Assembly: GCA_004802725.1 (NCBI GenBank)
Contig: SGPM01000063.1
Location: forward strand, 4,802 to 68,801
Direction: 5' to 3'
Length of the DNA: 64,000 bases
Origin: Antrodiella citrinella
Taxonomy: Eukaryota > Basidiomycota > Agaricomycetes > Polyporales > Steccherinaceae
Shown: piece by piece, positions 50,843-62,700 of the stretch
Numbering within the stretch: the first letter of the stretch is position 1
Layout: every line of letters begins with the position of its first letter
Notes under the pieces: generated by a model
The model's database searches: none
What the model saw: the letters and a program-made list of their open reading frames with translations, nothing else
What the model was told of the DNA's origin: nothing
Position numbers and translations under genes: made by a program

Positions 50843-52963
50843 ATGCAGGTCCTCGACTTTGATGATGACTCCGGATACTCTGATGATCTCTTTGTTGACT
50901 CCGACGAGACCTTGTTCGATTTCATAGGCACACCTGCAAAATGGAGCGTCGATCCTGTCAAGTTGGAGGAACTCTCTTCACCAATTTTAAGTGGTGAAGC
51001 CGACAAATTGATGATCTTTGGCGGCCGTGACGATGAAGACGAAGACGCGGGGGAGATAAACGATGAAATGAATGGTGACCAGATGGAAGAGGACGACCCA
51101 AAGTGAAGTTCATGTCAATTACCTACATTTCCGTACTGACGATGTCCTAGATCCATCGCAATGCAACATATAGAAGACATGACCTTGGACTTCTTGTCGC
51201 AGCTATCTGAAGCAATAGAATGCGCAGGTCCTGAATCCACGAAGAATGTCCAGAGTATATCGTTACGCCTTGCAGACAGGACCAAACTCACCGGACCAGA
51301 TGGGTAAGAGACATTTTCGTCTGATCACCGAAAGGTTTAGCATATACTCACCACAAGTCTCGCTTCCAGGTCATTTGGTACGCGAACGCTCACATATCCG
51401 AGAAAGGCTCAGAATAGCAGTAGCTGCAAGCCATTTGGTCTGTATATTCGGTGAAGGAATACCATACGTTGCACTCATTGTTCTCCTAGCTCAATTGTTC
51501 AGGGTGATGGATCTGATGCATGAAGCATTGTCTGACGACACGCCGACCACAAAACGGTATTGTCGTCGTCGTCCCGTCCCGTCACTGACTAACGAGTCGT
51601 CCTAGCGACATGTATTACAAGGATGTAGCTCTCTTCAAACAACAATCAGTGGTGGACAAGGTTAGTCTTCGACATCCGTATCCCTAGTTGTCTGATCCGG
51701 AGACTGTCCTGCAGCTTGTCGACGACATTGCTGCGAGTGCAGGAGTATGTCGCTCGGATCTGAATGTGGTACGTGACTGACCTCTCGCTTCAGAATTACT
51801 CCCTGACCGCATACACCCAACTTCTCCAGCGTGCGTCCGCCAAAGGACTTTTCTGTGGCTCAGCACTAGTGGTACACCTGCGCAGTGGGGGTACATTGTA
51901 CGGAGCCGATAGTGAAGTAGGACCCCCTCCATACAAAATGCCGCCGTTCTTACGTCTGTCCAGGGGACGTTGATACCTGCGTCCGATGAGATTGAACGCT
52001 TTGAGGTCAACGAAGAATTGCGGTGGGTGCTTGTGGTTGAGAAAGAAGTATGTGAAGAAATCGGTGCATCCAGTTGTCTAGGCATACTCATTCTTCCATC
52101 GCCAGGCGGTTTTCCAGACCCTTGCTCACATGCAAATTACCCGGTTTGGCGACTTTAACGGCCCAGGGATTGTCATCACGGTACGCTCGTGCTGTCTTGC
52201 ATGCGCTTAGCACGAGCTGAACATACAGCATTGAAGGGCAAAGGTTATCCTGACGTTGCGACTCGTCAGCTCGTCTGTACACTGGCAGAGAACCTACCGG
52301 ATAGGTGAGTAGACATCCACAGTTTGAACGACTTGGAACTGAGCACATTGTTCCTAGTGTTCCGATACTGGCATTAGTGGACGCGGATCCATACGGTATT
52401 GATATCCTGTCGGTGTATAAATATGGCAGCGTCGCCATGTCTCACGAGTATGAGAGTTTGGCTGCGCCAAGAATCAAATGGATAGGCGTCTTCAGCAGCG
52501 AACTTGCCAGGTAAGCCTTGGCATCATACAGCTCCTGGTAATGATACTCGCGCTGAAGCATAATTCGAAAAGCCTCTCAATCGACAAAGATGACATGATT
52601 CCAATCACTAAGCGAGACGAACAGAAGGTACGATGTGATCCCTGCATGTATATTTGTTTCGGTCTCTGACCATTGCTCAAGGCTTTGTCGATGCTCCGAC
52701 GAACACTGCCTAAGAAATGGAGGTACGATTCAAAGCCCCCGATTCCTATGTGATGTTGCTCACTGTCCTCCCTTGTTTCCAGGCGAGAACTGCAGCATAT
52801 GATCTTCACACGTCGTAAAGCAGAAATCGAGATATTGTCCCGTGCTATATACCAGAACGAAACTATGATACCAGTCGAGGATGGCAGCGCGCCTCAGACT
52901 TGCTCTGAGAATAGGCTCGTCAACTTTGTCCATAGAAAGATATGCGTGGCCAACAAGGCCTGA
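50843..52963 (+). CDS. SPO11: Meiotic double-strand-break transesterase SPO11
   Basis: TopoVI-A-like protein that cuts DNA to start meiotic recombination. The N-terminus is acidic (MQVLDFDDDSGYSDDLF). The winged-helix part carries LFRVMDLMHEALSDDTPTTKRDMYYKDVALFKQQ, where the second Tyr of MYY aligns with the DNA-linking tyrosine. The Toprim part has the metal-binding Glu in VVEKEAVFQTL and DxD in ALVDADPYGIDILSVYKYGS, with GKGYPDVATRQL between them. SLRLADRTK and FGTRTLTYPRKAQ precede the catalytic region. About ten short introns keep the frame throughout. About 430 residues, ending HRKICVANKA. All catalytic positions are present. The gap from the BTB gene is only 196 bp and contains a CACGTG E-box (50769-50774). 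Confidence 0.95.
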
Positions 52964-53163
52964 GATGTAAGACCGGAAGCGGTATATTATGTCTGTCACT
53001 TTCTATAACAAAATTGGTTGGGGATGTCCATCGCCAAAAGTGAATCAAAACCGCTACTTGCCAACAATGAGACACCATGTCCGACGCAGCACCACTATCA
53101 AGGACCCCGTTCATTTGCAACTACTGCAGAAGCACGATGATCCACTGAGTCTGGGTTTGGAGC

Positions 53164-54241
53164 CTATCCTCCAAGCCCACGACTCGCTTGCGTGTGATAA
53201 TCGTCCGTGGGTGAGTAGCTCGGAGGAGGATCGGAAGGGACACCCCTAGAGAAGGCTGCTGCAACGAGGTCTTCTGAATCCTTCCTGTGATGTGTTTCCA
53301 AGCGTTTCTGATAGAATGCCATCTCCGTCAAGAGGCCGGCTTCCTCAGAGGGTGCGGCATTTGACAAAGGACTGAACATGCTTGATACGCGAGAGTCTGA
53401 CGCATCGGACAACATCCCATTCGACAGCGTCGATGCCCTCCAAGTGGAGGGAGGTTGCGAGCTAGACTCTGGTTTCATCGTGCTGTTGCCACCAGCAGTA
53501 AGTGTCTGGATTCCGGTGTCTGGAGGAGGCGAAACGGGAGGTAGTGGCGGCAGCGATCGGTCAAGTGTTTGAGAGCCGTTGTGAGGATTGGGAAGCGTTG
53601 CATCTGAGAAAGATCTGGAGTGATGGAGAGCGGAAGAGCCCAGGTTGGCGTAGGTGACTGGCTGACGATGGCCTCCTGCTCCCGGTGCTTCAGCCATTGC
53701 GATCATCGGAGATACTTGATATGCACTAGCGGGTTGGATAGTGACTGGTTTGTCCGACGCAAGGTGCATATCTCCGGCTTTGCCATTCGCTTCCACGGCT
53801 CGCAGCGCAGCTTGCTGCCTCCGCCTCAACCAAACCCATAGGCCTCCTACCAGGAGTATAAGGGCAACTATTCGGACTATCAGCGACACAAAATCATGAT
53901 GGGTGCTTTAGAGCCAACGCACGAATCCCTATCACAATTCCCGCAATCGCAGCCTTGTTAAAGCCTGATGTATGTCCGCTTTCAGTACCATCACCGCCTT
54001 CGGGCGACTCGGAACCAACTTGGGACGGTTGGAGCGTCGGAGTGTTGCTGGATGATTGAGTACGGGACGGCCGAGAGTGATCACTGAAAGAAGAGGGACA
54101 AGTATCGCTGCCGCATGGGTCGGAGTCGTCGCCAGGATCTGCTCTAATATACATACTATGTCAGACCACACCACATACATCAAGCTTGGCTCTGCACTCA
54201 CCGCCGTTGGACTGCCCTCATGGATGGTCAACACAGCGTAA
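53164..54241 (-). CDS. Single-pass membrane protein with disordered tail, hypothetical; 5' end unresolved
   Basis: A type I-like membrane protein pattern common in Agaricomycetes. A short outer segment (TREPIFLTIEVRTEAPFYAVLTIHEGSPTA) is joined by an intron to a Ser/Pro stretch (DPGDDSDPCGSDTCPSSFSDHS). The membrane span AAIAGIVIGIVALILLVGGLWVWLRRRQQ is split by an intron after VIGI. It is followed by a cytoplasmic Ser/Pro tail ending PPPSYSPTDDYHTQASRGLGG. The PPPSY element matches a PY motif that could bind WW-domain ubiquitin ligases. I could not place the true start or signal peptide: upstream of about 54241 the frame meets a stop near 54335 unless another exon is used, so the left-end coordinate is safe and the right end is not. 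Confidence 0.65.
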
Positions 54242-54744
54242 AAGGGTGCCTCCGTCCTTACTTCTATGGTGAGAAATATTGGTTCACGGGTGGGAAGGGG
54301 GGCGAAGTCGAGGCTGGTGTTCTTAAATGCCGCAGCATGGCATTAAGCCACTGTCACTGCTGCCAAGAATATGCATTCCGTCGCTCATGGGGGAACGGAA
54401 GGCCACAGAGCACTGCCAACACGATGGCCGGTGGGATAGTTCGGCGCAACAGGGATGCCAGGAGGAGAAGAGGTGAGAGATCATGTCCACTTAAACGCCG
54501 CGCGCAGTAGGATGTACTTGGCAAAACGCGTTCTGCTAAGTCACGCGCTAAAACGCGATCGCGACGCGTCAGTCACGTGCGAGTGCGTCGAACGCGACGC
54601 GTTGACACAGCGGAGTGCGAAACCGTGCAATCTCCGCTCGGCGTTAAAGCTCGTCCCCAGTCTCTTCATCTTTTCTCCAGACCTCCCATCGTCGTCGACG
54701 TCGCCCACAGCGTCCAAGACACACACTCCTCATTGTTGGTCATC
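54242..54744. promoter_or_regulatory. Divergent promoter region with ACGCGT cluster (CDC6)
   Basis: About 500 bp between the membrane-protein gene and CDC6. It probably includes the unresolved first exon of the former. Three ACGCGT boxes and one CACGTG sit in a CpG-rich stretch, given separately. Confidence 0.5.
54526..54602 (+). promoter_or_regulatory. Three MluI cell-cycle boxes (MCB) upstream of CDC6
   Basis: ACGCGT occurs at 54526-54531, 54564-54569 and 54597-54602, with an E-box CACGTG at 54573-54578 between the last two. The cluster ends 143 bp before the CDC6 ATG. ACGCGT is the known binding site of MBF (Mbp1/Swi6-type), which drives G1/S genes in fungi. CDC6 is a classic target in yeasts. 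Confidence 0.65.
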
Positions 54745-56810
54745 ATGCAGACTCGTTCACATCGCGGCACCGTGCTGGGAAAGCGCGACGCTCCCAGCGA
54801 GTCGTCGTCGTCCACGACATGCGATTCTTATGACGACGGTGTACAGCTGATGACACCACAATCATCTCCAAATCCAAAGCGTATGAAGACTTCGTCCACG
54901 CTTTGTGAAGGTGACTGGAACAAAGAAAATATACCCCCATTCAAGATCGAGGTTCTCAACTCTTCACCTTCCACAAGGGCCACGAGGTCTTTGCGGAGAA
55001 CAAGTACCATATCAGACGCGCATTCGACGCCACGGGCTGGACAATGTGAGTCTCACCGTTCGTCATTAATGCCTTGCAAATTCTTAGTCTATCGTAGCTC
55101 TTCGCAGACATAACTCCATGTCAAGCTTGGACCCACGTACACCAGTCTCGGGTCCTCCACACATCTCCCTCGCTACGCCACCTTCTACTCCTCCATCTGC
55201 TCTTCTACCCATCAGTGCTAGAGCACGCGCTCTCCTTCGTGCCACTTGCAACAACGCCGGCGGCCTTGCTGGCCGCGCAGATGAAGTTGCCACTGTCCAG
55301 TGCTTTGTTCGGGCGCTCCTCCTCTCGCCGGCAAATGTTGATGGCCCCGAATATTCGGTCCTGTACATCTCGGGATCTCCGGGTACAGGTAAAACTGCTC
55401 TCGTGAACACAGTGCTCAATTCGATGCAGTCGGACCTGGCTGTCGCTGAGGTCGAGTCCATCGCTGTCAACTGCATGGCTCTGAACAGCGTCGAAGCTTT
55501 GTGGATCCGGCTCGTTGAGGCTCTAGGCGGCTCTTCTAAGACTAAGAAGGTCAAGGAGACGCCGTATAAAACTTTGAGCAGACTTCTGTCCGAGAGGCAG
55601 TCAAAATGGTAAGAGCATTCCTATTTCATCTCGAGAGATGTTGCTGAGTGTCTTCTCCAGCATTATACTTCTCGATGAATTGGATCACATCGCCTCGTCG
55701 GCTCAGTCTCTCACGACGCTCTTCACACTCTTCCATCAGCATTCCCTTTGCATCCGTCTCATTGGCATTGCCAATACCCATACCCTAACCTCATCATCGA
55801 ACTCTACCGTATCCGTGGAATCATTGCGCCACGTTCAAACTTGCCATTTCGCGCCCTATGCTCCTCCACAACTCCTTGACATCCTTCACAAAAGATTGTC
55901 TCCGCTTTCTGGTGACAGTTCTTTGGAGTCCGTGGACAAGTTCCTCCCTCGAGCCACTTTGATGCTTTTGACAAAGAAGATCGCTGCTCAGACGGGTGAT
56001 GTTCGTGCGTTGTTTGAGGTCCTCCGTGGCGCCATCGACATCGCCATGATCTCGGAGACATCGTCCAATCCCATGGCTGCACCTACGCCTGCAGTTACAC
56101 CTTCGCATGTTCTTGCTGCGCTGAAGGCATATACACCCGCTGGTACAGCATCCCGAGCCACCCCCTCTACGACTGCCTCGCTGAATAGCGAGTTGGTTGC
56201 CAAGGTTCATAACCTTGGACTGCAAGGTCGCCTTGTCCTCCTCTCGTTGATGCTTGGAAGCCGTCGTGTCGGTCTTGGACTTGCCCTTTCGGGCCCTACC
56301 AATCGCACTCCCTCTACTCCCACGAAAAGGCGGAACAACGCGACTGCCAAGGCGGACAACGCGGTGTGTAATGGTGTAGACATGAACCAGCTCCACGTCT
56401 ACTACACTACCATCCTCTCACGCTCTGACACTGAGGTATTTACACCTGTATCAAGGAGCGAATTCGGCGATCTCGTTGGCGTTCTGGAGACGGTCGGCCT
56501 AGTCTCCATCTCATCTTCTTCGGGTCTTCCTTCCACTCCCACCAAGTCTGGTCGTAAAGGCTTGCAACGAACAACCTCGTTCGGTCCTAGTTCCAACACG
56601 GGCGGTCAAGTGGTCCGGTTGGCTGAGGGCATTCGATTGGACGAAGTCACTCGAGGGCTTGGAATCGACGCTGACATTGTCGGCGGGGATGTTCGGTCCC
56701 AGGAGGTCAGAGCAATTGCTGACAAGGAGCGAGCGCGCATTGCGAAGGATGCCAGGGTTGTCCCCAGTGTTGCATATTTGACCGTGTTCGAAGGCGCCAT
56801 CGAGAATTAA
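54745..56810 (+). CDS. CDC6: Replication licensing ATPase CDC6 (ORC1/CDC6 family)
   Basis: AAA+ ATPase that loads the MCM helicase on ORC-bound origins. A disordered, basic N-terminus (MQTRSHRGTVLGKRD) carries several SP/TP sites (TPQSSP, TPRAG, RTPVSGP), likely CDK targets. The AAA+ core begins at LLRATCNNAGGLAGRADEV. Walker A is YISGSPGTGKTAL, Walker B is CIILLDELDHIAS, and sensor 1 is LIGIANTHTL. The sensor 2 region is KKIAAQTGDVRALFEVLRGAID. A winged-helix C-terminus follows (NQLHVYYTTI, then SEFGDLVGVLETVGLVSI). Three exons of 301, 511 and 1150 nt give 653 residues. The start at 54745 is the first ATG of the conserved-type N-terminus. All ATPase motifs are intact. Three MCB boxes lie upstream. 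Confidence 0.95.
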
Positions 56811-57118
56811 ACTCGTCATACCTCTCCATCCTCCTCATTGCTATATAAGTATGCTGTTCCTAGCTCATCGCATTCGTCTTCAATCATACCATGCATGTCC
56901 TCATTCACGTTGTAGTTTTGTATCGTTCCCACTAATGTTGGTTCTCGAGTTCGCTGTCATTTTTCTCGCCTGTTCTCCAGTGCTTCGCGTCATTCCCCTT
57001 GTCAACCCTCATGATTTGTAGGCCTCGTCGCATTATGTCAGTAGATTTGTAGTACACTCCATCGCAATATATCAGGATTTCATGGCTAAATGGTGGTGCC
57101 GCTGCCCAATCCTACATG
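56811..57118. other. Convergent 3' intergenic region
   Basis: 308 bp between the CDC6 stop and the MLKL-like stop. On the minus strand an open frame without a start (DWAAAPPFSHEILIYCDG...) runs through it and might be an extra last exon of the MLKL-like gene, but no splice phase fits well. Confidence 0.35.
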
Positions 57119-59406
57119 TTACTTGGAGCCTACGTACATACTGAGTTTCACGTATGGGTGTTTCATTGCGATACCCCGAATCTGTGCTAGTTCAACGGGA
57201 TGTGGTAAAGCAAGTATCTCTTGAATACACGATGGCAAAGCGTCTGGCTTGGGGGGCGTAGAGAGAAGTGCAGAAAGAAGAGCGATATGTTTACTCTGTT
57301 CCCTTAGCTCTGCGTCGTCTTCGGATCCTACAATAGAAATGAGTTTGGTAGGAGATACGACCACTGCTGCACGCACCTGTCACACGTGTATTATCATCCT
57401 CGTAGGAAGGTACATACTTGCTCAAGTCAGAGTTCCGATTGAATGGATGCATGAGGACGACTTACTTGCAAGATAACATTCCTGACCGAATCGGACAATG
57501 ACCATGACCGGACAGCGATAGTGTCATCCACATCTGAAGGCGGTAGACCAACGATTATTCTACCGGAAGGATCGACTCTGTAGCTAGTACTCTGTGAGAA
57601 ATGCATAATCAGATAATGCACATATGCCACCAAACCAGTTGCCACACAGACCTCCACGTAGTCTTGAAGTTTGGCATCAGATAATTGTAATTCAGTTCGC
57701 AGGTATGCAGTCACGTCCTAGAAGGGGCTCGTTTGACTGTTTGTATCATAAGTGCGCGAAGGATCTCTTACCATAACATCTGTGTACTGCATGTTATCTT
57801 AGCATCATTCGTAACTTGACGAAACCAAGTACTTACAAACCGAAGGATTTTCTGAATGCACGTCGCGATGCTCGAATCAACTAGCAGGTTCCTAATGTAG
57901 GCGCGAAGTGGGATCGTGTCCACTTTGAAAGGTCAAGAAAGATAAAATCTGCCAATATGCAACACTCACCGTCGCCCATGACAACGAAGGGAGTCGGCGT
58001 CCCAGGTGCAGATATGCCCAGTAAGTGAGGTAGATTTGTATGCCTGGAAGTTAACGCACGAGTGAGCTTACCTGCCGCATACAGCATAAAAACTCTGGCC
58101 GCCAAGACGTACTGTATATTGCGTAGGATTCCAACATCTCTCGTCCAACTCTGCATCGAGGTGTTCGAAAAGATGTCCATGAAATCAGATGGAGTGTCAG
58201 CTTACATTTTGTGCACTACCATCATTTGGAGATGCTTCGTATCTCTTCAATAATGCGGGTTGTGTTTTTGAAAGCTGAATTTCCACCGCCCCGGAGAGCC
58301 AACCGTCTTTGATGCGACTACGACCTTTCAGCGTAATGTCGGACTGGTGAAACACACGATACTGAACAAGATTGAGTATCAGGAGACAGTGCAGAGTACT
58401 TGGTACTTACTGCAGGTTTGTCGAGTAAGTCATATTCTGAGTTCTCGGCCGTAGGAGATGGTGACTGAGCGGATGGTACGGATTCAGTCTGCTTGGGTAC
58501 ATGAGTACGACCGAGAAAGATGGTATGCGTGAACGAACCTCGGACGAAGAATCATAGACCCAATCATTCTCTGGCTGTGTCACGATGGCGTGCGGCTGGG
58601 ATAGTACGGTATCATGATCAGTCACTATACTGATATCCTGCTCTTCCTGATTCAAAGAGGTATCTTCGAGTACGCTGAAAGAGGCCTCAGACACATCTTC
58701 CGGTTCGTCTGTGTACAACAAATTGGATGTCTGTAGCACCTGAGCGTCCGGAGTTCTCTCATCCAGCACCGATGAACCGGACGCTCGGCCGACAGTATAA
58801 TGTATGTTCAAAACAGTGAAAATCTAGAACAGTGAGGGTCAGCGACAAGGCCCGGGAGACAAGATGCTCCAGATAAATATCTACCTGAAAAGATCTTGCA
58901 GCGTCGTCTAATTCTGCGTTGTAGTCTGTCAACGCACCGGAAATGGCAGCCTTTCGGAGGATGCGAGAATGCCACTTGTTCTGGGTCTCTTCTATGAGAC
59001 TCTTATGAATCGAGTCCAATGTGCTAGCGAGGCTTAGATCGCACACACCAGTGCGAAGCCAATCTGAACTTACGATTCAAATTTTCGCAGATTCTTGACA
59101 AGTGAAGCTGGCGCCGTATCCCATTGATCGCCCATCTGAAGTTGGATTTCTGTCAGGAGGTCGAGGCATCGCTGGGCAAGACGATAACATTCTGCTTGGT
59201 TTGTCTTCATGCTCTATTAGTAATGAATGTAAGTATTGATTGTACTGTAATTTTCAAAAAGCTACCTGGATGGTTTCAAAAATGAGCAGCAATATCGAAG
59301 CAGCTGCACAAGCGGGCGGGCACGAGTCACTGATGTCTCTTGCGAGACGAGAGGCTGAAACTGTTGCCTTCAACAGATTCTGCGCAGTCGAGGTAGTTCG
59401 AGACAT
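57119..59406 (-). CDS. MLKL-like protein: N-terminal helical bundle plus kinase-like (pseudokinase) domain
   Basis: The first ~150 residues (MSRTTSTAQNLLKATV, AAASILLLIFETIQSMKTNQ, CLDLLTEIQLQMGD, TLDSIHKSLIEETQNKWHSRILR) form the helical pattern of the MLKL-type N-terminal domain of many mushroom proteins. An acidic Ser-rich linker follows (EPEDVSEASFSVLEDTS). The kinase-like region begins DITLKGRSRIKDGWLSGAVE and continues with a lysine in PALLKRYE where the ATP-binding lysine belongs. After it come WTRDVGILRNIQHTNLPHLLGIS and TPTPFVVMGDVD. Where HRD and DFG should be I see SYRVDPSGRIIVGLP, so catalysis is unlikely. A ~70-residue C-terminal helical piece ends near IAMKHPYVKLS; the last residues depend on whether a GT there is used as a donor. 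About 500 residues in a dozen exons. In animals and plants this architecture is a membrane-active cell-death effector; a fungal role is unproven. Confidence 0.7.
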
Positions 59407-59727
59407 GTTCAATAACGGTGGTCTGGGTACAAGGTCAGATAGAGGTTGTATGATCCTGGTTATATGTACGAAAGCCTGGTTAGATCGCCATTGGCATGAC
59501 TACCATGACGGCGTGAAAAAGGATATACCCGAGGTTTGAACAGACGTATGTCAACCAGCTGTTTGATGCGAATTCGAATTGTCTCGGAGGTTGTCCTTTG
59601 TTTGTACTTATTTGCATGAGGGGACGCCTGAACACCACACGCCCGGGGCTGGAACACGCGACAACTCGAAAAAGAACGAATACACACTGCATCAGGGACA
59701 GCTCATAACTCCATTTCTGACCTCTGT
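59407..59727. promoter_or_regulatory. MLKL-like gene upstream region
   Basis: 321 bp between the MLKL-like start and the stop of the gamma-tubulin complex gene, same strand. No clear TATA or other box. Confidence 0.3.
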
Positions 59728-62700
59728 TCATTCTGCGGATCTTTTTGATACACGACTTCTCCACCACTCCGCAACATCTATCCGAATCAAGAGATCAGCC
59801 AAACAATCGCTCACGCGCGATGCTTGTTTCGCGGTAGGTAATTGAGCCTTTGCAAAAGGGCGCCCTGCCATGGTACCTCGTTCCACGAGGGCAGAAAGCA
59901 CTTTGACCTACAGCAAGATGAACAAGTGTATGTGGAGAGACGACGAGTCAGGATGAACATACCAAAGTCGTGACTTTGAGGCGAAACTGTTTGAACAGCG
60001 TTTCGAGAGGAGATACGGCTTGATACTCCTTTGTTTCCCCAGTGGCCACATCACTCATGAGGAGGCCGAACTCGAGGATAACTTCCAAAACACCACGCAA
60101 CAGGTCTCCCACCGGCTTCTGGCCAGACCGCAAGAGGCACGCGCTCAGAATATCATCCATCACGTTGGAGTGGTAATCCGCGAGGGCAAACACGTCAGGA
60201 AATAAACACGCGTTCGTAGAGAAGCCCTCGGAAGGAGGCGAGAGCACGTCGAGGAAGGCATCGAAGTTGCTTCTGATCGCAGTGTCGTAGACATAGGAAC
60301 TGAGAGCAGTCACAAATGCGTGTGCGACGAAACGAAATTGGAGAAAGAGTCGGTGGGAAGGTGTAAATGTTGGAAAGAGTGGAGGGTTGCTCCTGCGAGT
60401 CATACGGAACAACGCTCGAACAACATTATCAACTGGGAAGTGAGATAAATGTCAGGATCATCCAGGTATCATGTATGGCTGACTTACCTCGCATCAACCG
60501 TAGATTGAAGGCGAAGATTCGATGGTACTTCGAGAGTATCGTGGGCGTAATCAGGGTAGCCAATGGTTCCGGTGGTTGATACTCCATATACAAGAAGTCT
60601 AACGCTCTGTATTTCGTATGTCAATAACAGGTAGATCGTAGGTTAAGAATGTGGCACTGACTCCATCGCTGAAACGCCAAGATGTCAGTGTATAGACAAT
60701 GCGGGACAGTCGCGACACTCACAGCGAGCTTTGAGCCATTTCGCATCACCGATGGTAGGAAGATCTCGGATAGCAAACCCTAGTCGCCATTCTGCTTCCT
60801 GTAGAATGCGAGCTCGACCGTCAACCTCAAGACCAGCATGATCTACTTCAACAATATGTGACAACCGATACTCCAGGTTGAGCGAGTCAATGATTACTGT
60901 CCGCAGAAAAAAACTCAGGCTTGCTCCCGCTGGTGGCCACGAGCCGTCCGGAGTAAGCTCTTGCGAGATGCCAATCGACCACGACGACTCAGCCGGTGAA
61001 GCTGTGACTTGATTGGAATGTGAACGGGCCCGCCTTGCACTAGCTGCATATGTGCCGACATGTTCGGCAGTACCAAAGGAGTCGGAGAATAGCGCTGTCT
61101 GCAGTGTCGACTTGAAAGCGTATGACGTGAGGAGTAGGTAGGATCGTAGCAGGCGTAGGTGCAACGGAAAGTATAGATAAGACGTCGGCGAAAGGAAAAG
61201 GTGTACCAGTGCACTAGAAAGTGTCTTGATGTGGTCGGTGAGAGGTCTGAGTACAACGTCTGTGAGGTCGTGTACAGTTGGCGTGAGTGAGGGGAGTGAT
61301 GCAGGGAATGAGTCGACGAATGGCTTGTACGCGGACTGGCTAGGCCGCGAGGTGACGGCAGAGGCTGGAGATCCGGGAAGGCCACCAGGCTCGAGATCAA
61401 ACACCTCAAATATCTGCATCTCATCTCGATATGATGAACTTGCTGAGGAGAATGACGAAAACGCGTCTCGTCGCATAGAAGCTACTGCAGGTAGAGGGGC
61501 TTGTTCATCGCAAAATGCAGCCTCGACTTCCTCGCTTGTCCAAAACCAAAATATGGAAGGAAGGAGGGAGGAATTGGTGAACAGGGGGTGATCTGGCTGA
61601 GCGGCACGGAGTAGCACCAAGGATTTCCGAGCACGATTCAGGGTTTGGCCTAGATCCCCAGTGAGGAAGGTGGGAAATGTCTTCTCGTCTCCGAAAAGAT
61701 CCAACGAGACGTCCTTAGTCACGTCCTCGTCCTGATCTCCAAGCAAGGTAGAAGAACGGTGATGAGACCGAGTACTCCCAGAATGTGTTAAGTACGAAGG
61801 GGTCAGCTTTGACGGATAACCGACCCAGGCGCAAATTTCTTCGAAGTACACCTTAGCCGTTACAGTGAAAATATATGCGATCTGTGCGGTGTTGTTGGTT
61901 GTGGACTGCTTCTCGATATGCGTATACAAGTGGTCGTATATGTGAGACAGTAAATCGGTGTCGGACTTCGGTAGTGACCGGAATTGATATGGGGAAAGAG
62001 TGGTCGCCTGACAAGGGATGGTAAGTGATGATCTTGCAGAGTGATACGTCAACACTGACAATACCGCAAAACTCTGCTAGATCGTTCAACCTGGCCTCGA
62101 GGTCAGAATAAGAAGTCCATGTTGCAGTCAGAGCATGAACCGAAGATGCCGCTTCATGTACATGATGCAACAAGCGCGATCCCGCCACGAATGTCATGTT
62201 GTACGCCAGTATGGATGATATTGAATGGACAAAAGCATGGTAAAGAGGGCTGAGATAGCTGATACCAGACATCAACAACATTGTCAATCATATAATTGCA
62301 ACCCGTGCTTACCCTGAACGCAGATCACTGACGAGAACGTCCAATCGTCGTACCAATGTACCAATCAAGAGAAATCTGCTGATCAGACTACCACGAGACG
62401 TTTGAGGCAGACTTAAGGTTGACCAGCAACATGTACGGACCTTTCACTGACGACTTCGTCGCTTCCAGTTACCACTATGACACCGCGTTGTTTGGGCAAC
62501 ATATCTCTGAGCACAAAAGTTTGCCCAACAGGGTCCCATATATGCAATGATGACGATACACCTAATATTGTCCAGCGCAGGGCTTCAAATAAGCCATCTG
62601 GGGTAACGTATTTGCGATATTCGAGAGGGCCTCTAAGTTGTGGGCGTGCACTATCATAAGCAGTCAATACACACGATCCGAAAGCAGAACATACGAAGGG

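Noticed and set aside
57000..57095. Possible extra 3' exon of the MLKL-like gene (DWAAAPPFSHEILIYCDG...)
   Set aside because: Open on the minus strand, but the available donor and acceptor give the wrong phase or an intron of about 22 nt.
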